NCBI GenBank assembly: GCA_002304995.1
Contig: DBPV01000022.1
Span: 1-64,000 of the forward strand
Reading direction: 5' to 3'
DNA from: Syntrophaceae bacterium UBA1411
GTDB lineage: Bacteria > Desulfobacterota > Syntrophia > Syntrophales > Smithellaceae
Length of the DNA stretch: 64,000 nt
Under the pieces are notes generated by a model. The model was given only the letters and a program-made list of their open reading frames with translations, made no database searches and was not told the DNA's origin. A program made the position numbers and the translations under genes. Below are positions 20,181 to 27,919 of the stretch, in pieces. Position 1 is the stretch's first letter. The number at the start of each line of letters is the position of its first letter.

Positions 20181-21086
20181 ATGCAACAGGCAAAAACCAC
20201 CATCCTGAGTTTACCCACCCAAGAGTTCGTCCACCCGGGAACCAGGGCGTGCACCGGCTGCGGCCTGTCCATCGCCTACCGCGTGGGTCTCAAGGCGCTG
20301 GGTCCGGACACCATGCTGATCGTTCCTCCCAGCTGCCTCACCGTTTTGCAGGGCCTTTTTCCGGTGGCCTCCACCAAACTCCCCTGCCTGAACGTCACGT
20401 TTGCCTCGACGGCCGCCGCGGCCACGGGAATTTTAGCCACGCTCAAAGCGCAGGGCAACACCCATACCACCGTCGCCGCCTGGGCGGGAGACGGGGGCAC
20501 CAGCGACATCGGCCTGCAGGCCCTGTCCGGCGCGGCGGAGCGCGGCGACAACTTCATTTATTTCTGCTACGACAACGAAGGCTACATGAACACCGGCGTT
20601 CAGCGCTCGGGAACGACGCCCATCGGCGCCATCACGGCCAACACGCCGTTCAAGGGAAAGCTCCAGCAGAAGAAAGATGTTCCCGCCATCATGGCGGCGC
20701 ATCATTTAAGCTACGTGGCCGCCTGCTCGGCGGCGTATCCGCTGGATCTGTACGATAAGATTCTCAAGTGCCGGGACCTGCCCGGCACCAAATACTTCCA
20801 CATTCACATTCCCTGCCCGCCCGGCTGGGGCTACGATCCGCGCTACGGCATCAAGATCGGACGGCTCGCCGTGGAAACGGGCTACTACGACCTCTACGAA
20901 GTCGTGAACGGCGAATTCCGCCTGACCGCCGCTTCCGAAAAGCTGGTGGAAAAGCGCAAGCTCGTCCCCGTCCGCGAATACTTCCGCTCCCAGTCGCGCT
21001 TCAAAGTGCTGACCGAGGAGCAGATTGCGGACATCCAGAAGCAGATCGACGAAAAGTGGGAAGGCTATTACAAAAAGAGCGACTAG
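20181..21086 (+). CDS. 2-oxoacid:ferredoxin oxidoreductase, beta subunit (copy 2)
   Basis: This 301-aa PorB-type subunit binds thiamine diphosphate: the motif GDGGTSDIGLQALSGAAERG runs to NEGYMNTG. C24 and C27 (CTGC) mark the N-terminal cluster ligands. A TAGGAG site precedes ATG 20181. No diaphorase follows, so electrons should go to free ferredoxin. A strong hairpin separates it from the converging acyl-CoA synthetase gene. Confidence 0.9.
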   Translation: MQQAKTTILSLPTQEFVHPGTRACTGCGLSIAYRVGLKALGPDTMLIVPPSCLTVLQGLFPVASTKLPCLNVTFASTAAAATGILATLKAQGNTHTTVAAWAGDGGTSDIGLQALSGAAERGDNFIYFCYDNEGYMNTGVQRSGTTPIGAITANTPFKGKLQQKKDVPAIMAAHHLSYVAACSAAYPLDLYDKILKCRDLPGTKYFHIHIPCPPGWGYDPRYGIKIGRLAVETGYYDLYEVVNGEFRLTAASEKLVEKRKLVPVREYFRSQSRFKVLTEEQIADIQKQIDEKWEGYYKKSD

Positions 21087-21093
21087 CCGCGGG

Positions 21094-21133
21094 CGGGCAG
21101 ACGGAGAACCCGCAAGGTTCTTCCGTCTGCCCG
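21094..21133. terminator. Strong hairpin between converging genes
   Basis: CGGGCAGACGGAGAACC (21094-21110) pairs with GGTTCTTCCGTCTGCCCG (21116-21133) with one bulged base. It sits exactly between the stops of the oxidoreductase beta gene and the acyl-CoA synthetase gene. There is no T-run, so it may act by pausing or RNA protection rather than as a classical intrinsic terminator. Confidence 0.55.
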
Positions 21134-21139
21134 GAACCG

Positions 21140-22966
21140 TTATTCCTTGTAGAGGGCCTCGATCAGGTGGCCGTACTTTTCCATGACCACCTGGCGCTTG
21201 AGCTTCATCGTCTGCGTGAGCATGCCGTTGTCCAGCGTGAAATCTTCCAGGATGAAATCAAACTTGCGGGGAATTTCATAGGAACCGATGGTTTTGCGCA
21301 AATGGTTCTGCACCTCGGCGGTGAGCAGATCCTTGAATTTCCGGCCGGCGGGATTGGCCGGATCGAAAAGGTCTTTCGGATCGACAGACAGGTTGAGTTC
21401 GGCGGCCAGATGCTCGAGGAGTTTCATGTCGGGCACGATCAGCCCCACGTTGTATTCATGGCCAGATCCGGCCACCACAGCGTTTAAAATCCAGGGCAGC
21501 ACCTTCATCTCCAGTTCCACGGTTTCCGGATGTACATATTTCCCGTTGGCCAGTTTATATTCCTCCTTGAAGCGGCCGGTGATGTATAAGAAACCGTCGT
21601 CGTCGAGGCGTCCCCGGTCGCCCGTGCGCACACCCCGCATGCCATCGCGTTCCACGATCACTTCTTTGGTCTGTTCCGGTTTTTTGTGATAGCCGATCAT
21701 GCACTGAGGCCCGAAGCAGATGATTTCTCCGTCGTCGCCGTCTTCGCCGGTGCGCGACCGGTCGATCACCACTTTGGTCTTGTTGATGGGCTTTCCCACC
21801 GTCCCCAGACGGTTCCCCATCAGGGGCGAGTTAATGGTAATGGCCGGAGAGGTCTCGCTCAACCCATACGCGTCATAGGTTGGAATCCCCACATCGATGA
21901 AGAATTTGGCGATTTCCACGTTCATGGGCGCGCTGCCGGTGACCGCGTTTTCCAGCCGTCCGCCGAAGCGCTCCCGGATCTTGGCCAGAACGATCTTGTC
22001 CAGGATTTTATACTTGAGGCCGGCCCGGCCTGTCTCGCGTTTGGCTTTGGCCGCCGCCAGCGCCGCCTCGAAGAGTTTGAGCTTGAGCCCGCCTTCCTCG
22101 CGCATTTTGGCCCAGACGCCGTTGTAGACGCGGTTGAAGATCCGGGGCACCGTGATCATGAAGGTCGGCTTGACCTTGGGCAGATCGTCGATGAGCGTTT
22201 CAACCGATCCCATGATGCCGATGGACGCGCCGCGCATCATGAACGCGTGCAGGTCGGCCGTGATTCCGAACGAATGCGCCCAGGGCAGCATGGAGATGCA
22301 ACGGCTGTGTTCGGTCAGATTCGGAAACCAGGCCAGGCCCGCCTTGACGTTTTCCGCGAGGTTTCCGTGGGACAGCAAGACGCCCTTGGGCTCGCCCGTC
22401 GTCCCCGAAGTGTAAATCAGCACCGCGACATCCGAATGTTTGGGTTTGATCGACGCCACGGGATTTTTCGCGCCTGCGGCTTCCAGCGCCGCCAGCGTGT
22501 TTTCCCCTTCGCCCTCGATCAGAAAAATTTTTTTGAGCGTGGGAATTTCGGCGGGAAAATCTTTTACCTTGGCCAGAATCTCCGGCTTGGACACGAGAAG
22601 AACCTTCACTTCCGCGTCGCGGATAATGTACTTCCACATCGACACCAGTTCCTTCTCGTACATCGGCACATAGCAGGCGCCCCGTCCCTGTGCGGCGATT
22701 TCGCCGATGAACCACTCCTTGCGGTTGTTGGCGATGATGCCGACCGCGTCCCCCGCCTGCACTCCCGCCGCCGCCAGTCCGCCCCGCAGACGGTCGATGC
22801 GCTCTGCGATCTGCCGGTAGGTGACCCACTGATACGTCCCGGCGGCGTCCTTTTCGCCGATAAAAACGTTGCCGGCAAAGCGGGCCGCGCTTTGTTCAAA
22901 AAAATCCACCAGATTGTCCGGCGGCTCGTACACGTTGCTGTACTCGCCATACTCAAAAATCGCCAT
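21140..22966 (-). CDS. AMP-forming long-chain acyl-CoA synthetase (FadD/FAA family)
   Basis: This 608-aa enzyme activates a fatty or related carboxylic acid with ATP and CoA. The adenylate-forming signature YTSGTTGEPKGV is present, followed by AYGLSETSP and the TGDRGRLDDDGFLYITGR motif with the DDDG loop and GRFKEEYKLANGKY hinge. Length and the KLANGKYV end match the long-chain (AMP-forming, eukaryote-like FAA) subgroup rather than acetyl-CoA synthetase. ATG 22966 has a near-perfect GAAGGAGGG site. In a fermentative or syntrophic cell it could also run in reverse during energy conservation (inference). Chain length is not predicted. Confidence 0.88.
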   Translation of the reverse strand: MAIFEYGEYSNVYEPPDNLVDFFEQSAARFAGNVFIGEKDAAGTYQWVTYRQIAERIDRLRGGLAAAGVQAGDAVGIIANNRKEWFIGEIAAQGRGACYVPMYEKELVSMWKYIIRDAEVKVLLVSKPEILAKVKDFPAEIPTLKKIFLIEGEGENTLAALEAAGAKNPVASIKPKHSDVAVLIYTSGTTGEPKGVLLSHGNLAENVKAGLAWFPNLTEHSRCISMLPWAHSFGITADLHAFMMRGASIGIMGSVETLIDDLPKVKPTFMITVPRIFNRVYNGVWAKMREEGGLKLKLFEAALAAAKAKRETGRAGLKYKILDKIVLAKIRERFGGRLENAVTGSAPMNVEIAKFFIDVGIPTYDAYGLSETSPAITINSPLMGNRLGTVGKPINKTKVVIDRSRTGEDGDDGEIICFGPQCMIGYHKKPEQTKEVIVERDGMRGVRTGDRGRLDDDGFLYITGRFKEEYKLANGKYVHPETVELEMKVLPWILNAVVAGSGHEYNVGLIVPDMKLLEHLAAELNLSVDPKDLFDPANPAGRKFKDLLTAEVQNHLRKTIGSYEIPRKFDFILEDFTLDNGMLTQTMKLKRQVVMEKYGHLIEALYKE

Positions 22967-23167
22967 AGTTTTCCCTCCTTCATTCTGCCTGCATCAAGTA
23001 AACGACTGCCATTCTTGCGCGTCTCCATCAGCGCTTTATCCGGAACGCATGACTCCCCTGTATTATCGAAAACAAACGTTTGAAGATTTGGCTGAAAAAC
23101 CACCCTTGGCCGCTGAAACCGATAAGACCGCAACAAGATATGAAAAAAACATTTTTTATTGCATTTG

Positions 23168-23195
23168 ATTTTACTGTGTTTTCCTTTTTTGTCAA
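23168..23195 (-). promoter_or_regulatory. Sigma-70 promoter for the acyl-CoA synthetase gene
   Basis: On the minus strand, TTGACA (23190-23195) is followed by a 16-base spacer and TAAAAT (23168-23173). Both boxes are near consensus. Transcription would start about 195 bases before ATG 22966, leaving a long leader in which no riboswitch or leader peptide was recognised. Confidence 0.65.
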
Positions 23196-23436
23196 TGAAA
23201 TAGACGTCGGCTCCGTATTTTTTTCACATATCCGCGGCAATTTCAGGAAGGGCAAACGTCTATTGCAGGGATCACCCGGCCGCGGCGTCTGTCTCAATTT
23301 TTCTTTTTATGGTATAAGGCATTTCACTTACTTCCGGTTTGAAGAAAATCTCCGCTTCGTTTCCGCAGTGCCCGTTGTCGCCTATCGTCCGTCCGCCCCC
23401 GCAGGAACCGTCCGTATTTTTTTGAAGGGAAGAGGC
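23196..23436. other. Intergenic region upstream of the debranching enzyme
   Basis: This AT-richer stretch lies between the divergent acyl-CoA synthetase and debranching enzyme genes. The plus frame is open from 23080, but the translation is low-complexity (many Phe) and unlike a family. A TATAAG at 23313-23318 could be a -10 for the debranching gene, without a good -35. Nothing else is recognised. Confidence 0.5.
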
Positions 23437-26400
23437 ATGAATCCTTCAGACGCCATTCGGCAGGATCCGCCGCCCGGCGCAAGACTGGTGAGGTTCCGCG
23501 GCGACACGCTCCGCTTCACCCTTGCGCTTGCCGCCGCGGTTCCGGGAACGGCCTGGATCCGCACCAACATCGGCCATGCGGCCGTGGCCCGCCGGGCCAT
23601 TATCGCCGCGGTGGACAAAAACACGCCGCCCTTGGGCACGGACTGGTTCGACATTCCCCTGCGGCCCGTCGACTCCCGCCGGTTTGCCGTCGCGCTGCCG
23701 CTTGCCGAAACGGGACATTTCGAAGCGAAGGGTTATTTTCTGCCCGCTGGGGAAAAAGCGCCGCTGTGGCCGGCCGGCGCCAACACCTCCATCAACGTCG
23801 GACCGGCCGGCGCCGCTTCAGCCAATATCATCTACAACGCCTTCGTCCGGCAATTCGGACCGAACCGGGACGGACGCCAGACGCAAAACGACACGGAAAC
23901 CGCCTGCATCCGGATGCTCGACCAAAAGGGCTGCACAGTGATTCCCCGTTCCGGAACGTTTCGGGATCTGATCGCTCAGCTGGATTTCATTCTCGGCCGG
24001 CTGGGATGCCGCTTCGTGCATCTGCTGCCCGTTTCCCCGACACCGACCACCTACGGCCGGATGGGACGCTTCGGCAGCCCTTACGCGGCGCTGCACTTCA
24101 CCGGAATCGATCCGGCGCTGGCCGTCTTTGACTTCAAGGCAACGCCGCTGGAACAGTTCATCGAGCTCGTCGATGCGGTGCACGCCCGCCGGGCCGGCCT
24201 GATTCTCGACATCGCCGTCAATTCCACCGGCTGGGCCGCCGGCCTCCACGAAACTCATCCGCGCTGGCTCGTCCGGGACGTCGCCGGCGAAATCCGCTCT
24301 CCCGGAGCGTGGGGCGTGGTCTGGAGGGATCTCGCCAGCCTGGACTATACCTGCCGCGATCTCTGGCGCTACATCGCTTCCGTGTTTCTGACCTGGTGCC
24401 GGCGCGGCGTGGACGGCTTCCGCTGCGACGCGGGCTACATGATTCCCCTTCCCGCCTGGACGTACATCATCGCCCGCGTCCGCGAAGAATTTCCCGACGC
24501 CGTCTTTCTGCTGGAGGGGCTGGGAGGCAGCATTGCCGTCACCCGGGATCTGCTCAACCGGGCCAACTTCAACTGGGCCTATTCCGAGCTTTTCCAAAAC
24601 GACGACCGGGAACAGATTTCCCGTTATCTGCCCGAAACCTTCGACATCTCCGAACAAGACGGACTGGCCGTCCACTACGCGGAAACGCACGACAACAACC
24701 GTCTGGCCGCCCGGTCGCAAACCTACGCCGCCATGCGCACCGCCCTTTGCGCGCTTTGCTCCTGCCGCGGAGGATTCGGATTCGCCAACGGCGTGGAGTG
24801 GTTTGCCGACGCTAAAATCGACGTCCACGAAGCCCGTCCGCTCAACTGGGGAAGCCCGGTCAATCAGGTGGACGCGATCCGCCGCCTGAACATTCTGCTC
24901 AGGTTCCACCCCGCCTTTGCGGGTGAAGCGCATGTCCGGCTCGTCACCCGGGGCGAAGGCAACTTCCTGGCGCTGGCGCGCGTTTGCCGGCCATCGGGCA
25001 AAACGCTCATCGTCGTCGTCAATCTCGACGATCTGCATCCGGTGCGGGCCGCCTGGGAGCGGCAGGCCGGAGGGCATCCGGAGCCCGACATCGACCTTCT
25101 CAGCGGAAAGGAGATGCCGGTTGATTTCATGGCGTCTGTCTCCTCATGTCCTCTCTCTCCCGGACAGGTCCTGTGCCTGACGGCGGACAAAAAAGACCTG
25201 GCGATTTTCGATCAGCCGGCCGATCTCTCCTTCGATCCGGACTGTCTTTTGACACAAAAGAAACGGGCCAAAGTCCTGGATGTGCTGAACCACTGGCGGG
25301 GCATCGGGGACGTATCGGATATCGACATGACGCGGGCGGCGGACCGGCTGGTCCAGGATCCGGTTGCCTTTTGCCGTTCGTGCAATCCGGAAAGCGACGA
25401 ACACCGGATTGTTTTCTGGCGCTGGCCGCAGGATCTCCGCCGCCAGGTGACGGTGCCGGCCGGGCATTTTCTGCTGGTGCGGGCCGCCGATCCGCTTCGC
25501 GGCGCCCTGCTGGACGGAGAAGAGGAAAATGAGCGCGTCACAGCCTGCGAGGAAAGCCTGCCTGCGCAAAACAAGGGGCATTTCATCCTCTTTGCGCCTT
25601 CTGCCGTACCGTCGGCTCCGGCCCGCCGGACGCTCCGGCTCTCGGTTTACGGAAAAGAAGGCGTCCGCCACGAAGCCGCGCCGCTTCTGTTTCTTGGCGA
25701 TCCTAAAAGGCGAGCCCTTCCCGCCCGGTATCGCCGCCGGGATCTTCTGCGGACCGGCCACCTGTTTCTGACCGCCAACGGCCGCGGCGGCATGTGCCGG
25801 GCCGATGTCCGCTGGGGCGTGTTGAACAGCCGCTACGACGCGCTTCTGGCGGCCAATCTGAATCCGGACTGCCCGGACGACCGGCGGGTGATGTTCACAC
25901 GGTGCCGCGCCTGGATTGTCTATCAGGCCTATTCCCAGGAAGTCTGCCTCGACAGCCTCGATTTCTTCCGCCGGGAAGACGGCGCGGGCATCTGGAATTT
26001 CAGAATTCCGACCGGGCAGGGCGGCTCTATCGACCTGCGGATTACGGTCCGGATGATCGCGGGAGAAAACGCCGTCCGCCTGGCCTTTGAACGGCTCGGC
26101 GCTTCTCCGGGCCGGGGCATGCTCGACGACGCCGAACCGGTACAGCTGATTTTGCGGCCGGATATTGAAGACCGCAGCTTCCACGACACCACCAAGGCCT
26201 ACTCGGGGCCGGAGGCCGCCTGGCCCGCGGCCACGCACCCGGGCCAGGCATCCTTTGTATTCGCCCCCGCGCCCGAAAGGAAACTGACGGTTCGGATATC
26301 GGAGGGCCGGTTTGTCCGGGAACCCCAGTGGCAGTACATGGTCCACCGCTCAGCCGACGCAGAACGCGGCCAGGATCCCGCATCGGATCTATGGAGCCCC

Positions 26401-27714
26401 GGCTACTTTACGTCGTTTTTGTCAGGCGGCGAAACGGTCTTTCTCAGCGCTTGTGCAAATGACGCTTCCACCGAAACGGCGGCCTCCGTTCCTCGCACCG
26501 GCGAAAAACTCCGTCCGACGCTCGAGGAATCGCTTAGCGACTCGCTCTGCGCGTTTCTCGTGAAGCGCGGCTCCCTCCTGTCCGTCATCGCCGGTTATCC
26601 CTGGTTTCTCGACTGGGGGCGGGATTCGCTGATTTTCGCCCGCGGTCTGATCGGCATCGGCCTGCATCGCGAAGCAAAGGCCATTCTCAGGCTCTTCGGC
26701 GGCCTGGAGGACCGCGGCACGCTGCCCAACATGATTTCCGGCAAACGGACGGAAAACCGCACGACGGTTGACGCGTCGCTGTGGTTTCTCGCAGCTCTGG
26801 CGGATCTGACCGCGAGCGAAAAATCGAATGCCTTTCTCGACACGATCTCGGGCGGCAGAAGCCTCCGGGACATCGCCTTGTCCATCGGACGTTTTTATAT
26901 TGCGGGAACTCCCGGCGGCGTCCGGATGGACCCGGCCTCGAACCTTATTTACAGCCCGGCCTGCTTTACCTGGATGGACACCAACCACCCGGCCTGCACA
27001 CCCCGGCAGGGCTACTGCATCGAGATTCAGGCGCTGTGGCACAAAGCGCTGGTTTTTCTGTCCGGCCTGGACCCCGAGGGCAGGGCCGGCTGGGCCGGAC
27101 TTGCGTCCGGTGTCGCGCAATCGCTCGCAAAGCTGTTTGCGCTCGAAACGGGATATCTGGCCGACTGCCTTACGGCGGCGCCCGGAGAGCCGGCCGCTTG
27201 TGCCCGCCCCGACGCCGCGCTCAGGCCCAACCAGCTTTTGGCGCTTACGCTGGATGCCGTGACGGACCGCCCAACCGGCAAAGCCGTTCTGGACGCCTGC
27301 CAGCTGCTCCTGGTTCCCGGCGCCATCCGCAGCCTGACGGATGAACCGGACGGTGCGCCGTCCGGCGCCTACCGGGGCCGCTATACCGGAGACGAGGACA
27401 CCAGCCGTAAACCCGCCTATCACAACGGAACGGCCTGGACCTGGCTTTTTCCCGCTTACTGCGAGGCCTACGCAAAAGTTTACGGCGAAAAAGGCAAAGC
27501 CGCCGCCCGGTCCTGGCTTGCCGGCAGTCTGGAACTTCTCCGCGACGGCTGCGTCGGCCACATTCCGGAAATTCTGGACGGCGATTACCCCCACACGCAG
27601 CGGGGATGCGACGCCCAGGCCTGGGGACTCTCCGAATGGCTCCGGGTCTGGACGCTTCTGAAAGCCGACGGAAGCCGGAACTTCCGGGCCGGAGCGGCCG
27701 GAAAAGAAGATTGA
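23437..27714 (+). CDS. Two-domain glycogen debranching enzyme (GH13-like plus amylo-alpha-1,6-glucosidase)
   Basis: This very large protein (1425 aa) has the arrangement of the eukaryotic debrancher AGL. The N-terminal half is a GH13-like domain with DGFRCDAGY (nucleophile D331), LLEGLGG (E360) and ETHDNN (D419); this would be the 4-alpha-glucanotransferase activity. The C-terminal part (about 1030-1420) matches amylo-alpha-1,6-glucosidase: WFLDWGRDS at 1056-1064, NRTTVDASLW, and AYHNGTAWTW. ATG 23437 sits just after GAAGGGAAGAGG; the frame is open to 23080 but the extra residues look non-coding. It starts the glycogen cluster. Neither activity is proven, but the catalytic residues are present in both halves. 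Confidence 0.85.
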   Translation: MNPSDAIRQDPPPGARLVRFRGDTLRFTLALAAAVPGTAWIRTNIGHAAVARRAIIAAVDKNTPPLGTDWFDIPLRPVDSRRFAVALPLAETGHFEAKGYFLPAGEKAPLWPAGANTSINVGPAGAASANIIYNAFVRQFGPNRDGRQTQNDTETACIRMLDQKGCTVIPRSGTFRDLIAQLDFILGRLGCRFVHLLPVSPTPTTYGRMGRFGSPYAALHFTGIDPALAVFDFKATPLEQFIELVDAVHARRAGLILDIAVNSTGWAAGLHETHPRWLVRDVAGEIRSPGAWGVVWRDLASLDYTCRDLWRYIASVFLTWCRRGVDGFRCDAGYMIPLPAWTYIIARVREEFPDAVFLLEGLGGSIAVTRDLLNRANFNWAYSELFQNDDREQISRYLPETFDISEQDGLAVHYAETHDNNRLAARSQTYAAMRTALCALCSCRGGFGFANGVEWFADAKIDVHEARPLNWGSPVNQVDAIRRLNILLRFHPAFAGEAHVRLVTRGEGNFLALARVCRPSGKTLIVVVNLDDLHPVRAAWERQAGGHPEPDIDLLSGKEMPVDFMASVSSCPLSPGQVLCLTADKKDLAIFDQPADLSFDPDCLLTQKKRAKVLDVLNHWRGIGDVSDIDMTRAADRLVQDPVAFCRSCNPESDEHRIVFWRWPQDLRRQVTVPAGHFLLVRAADPLRGALLDGEEENERVTACEESLPAQNKGHFILFAPSAVPSAPARRTLRLSVYGKEGVRHEAAPLLFLGDPKRRALPARYRRRDLLRTGHLFLTANGRGGMCRADVRWGVLNSRYDALLAANLNPDCPDDRRVMFTRCRAWIVYQAYSQEVCLDSLDFFRREDGAGIWNFRIPTGQGGSIDLRITVRMIAGENAVRLAFERLGASPGRGMLDDAEPVQLILRPDIEDRSFHDTTKAYSGPEAAWPAATHPGQASFVFAPAPERKLTVRISEGRFVREPQWQYMVHRSADAERGQDPASDLWSPGYFTSFLSGGETVFLSACANDASTETAASVPRTGEKLRPTLEESLSDSLCAFLVKRGSLLSVIAGYPWFLDWGRDSLIFARGLIGIGLHREAKAILRLFGGLEDRGTLPNMISGKRTENRTTVDASLWFLAALADLTASEKSNAFLDTISGGRSLRDIALSIGRFYIAGTPGGVRMDPASNLIYSPACFTWMDTNHPACTPRQGYCIEIQALWHKALVFLSGLDPEGRAGWAGLASGVAQSLAKLFALETGYLADCLTAAPGEPAACARPDAALRPNQLLALTLDAVTDRPTGKAVLDACQLLLVPGAIRSLTDEPDGAPSGAYRGRYTGDEDTSRKPAYHNGTAWTWLFPAYCEAYAKVYGEKGKAAARSWLAGSLELLRDGCVGHIPEILDGDYPHTQRGCDAQAWGLSEWLRVWTLLKADGSRNFRAGAAGKED

Positions 27715-27732
27715 CCTGTTGCCGGACTCCTT

Positions 27733-27761
27733 TTGAGTTTTCGTCAAAAGGGGTGTATAAT
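27733..27761 (+). promoter_or_regulatory. Sigma-70 promoter upstream of glgP
   Basis: TTGAGT (27733-27738), a 17-base spacer, and a perfect TATAAT (27756-27761). The -35 and spacer lie inside an inverted repeat (CTCCTTTTGA / TCAAAAGGGG, 27728-27753). The transcript would have about 150 bases of leader before ATG 27920. It lets glgP, glgA and glgB be expressed apart from the debranching gene. Confidence 0.7.
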
Positions 27762-27919
27762 GAAAACATATTTGCGCCAACGCTGTTATTTTTCGCCAAT
27801 CTTAGTGTGGTCCTTCATCCGCTGTCTTCCGCATGCAGGCTTTTGTCCGAAGCATCAGGCCGTCTTTTTCTCCATTCAGCGCCGGCGCCGTTCGAACAAA
27901 ACTTTTTTAGGATGGGCCT

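Noticed and set aside
23080..23436. N-terminal extension of the debranching enzyme
   Set aside because: The added residues are low-complexity and rich in Phe. ATG 23437 has a ribosome site and begins the recognisable domain.
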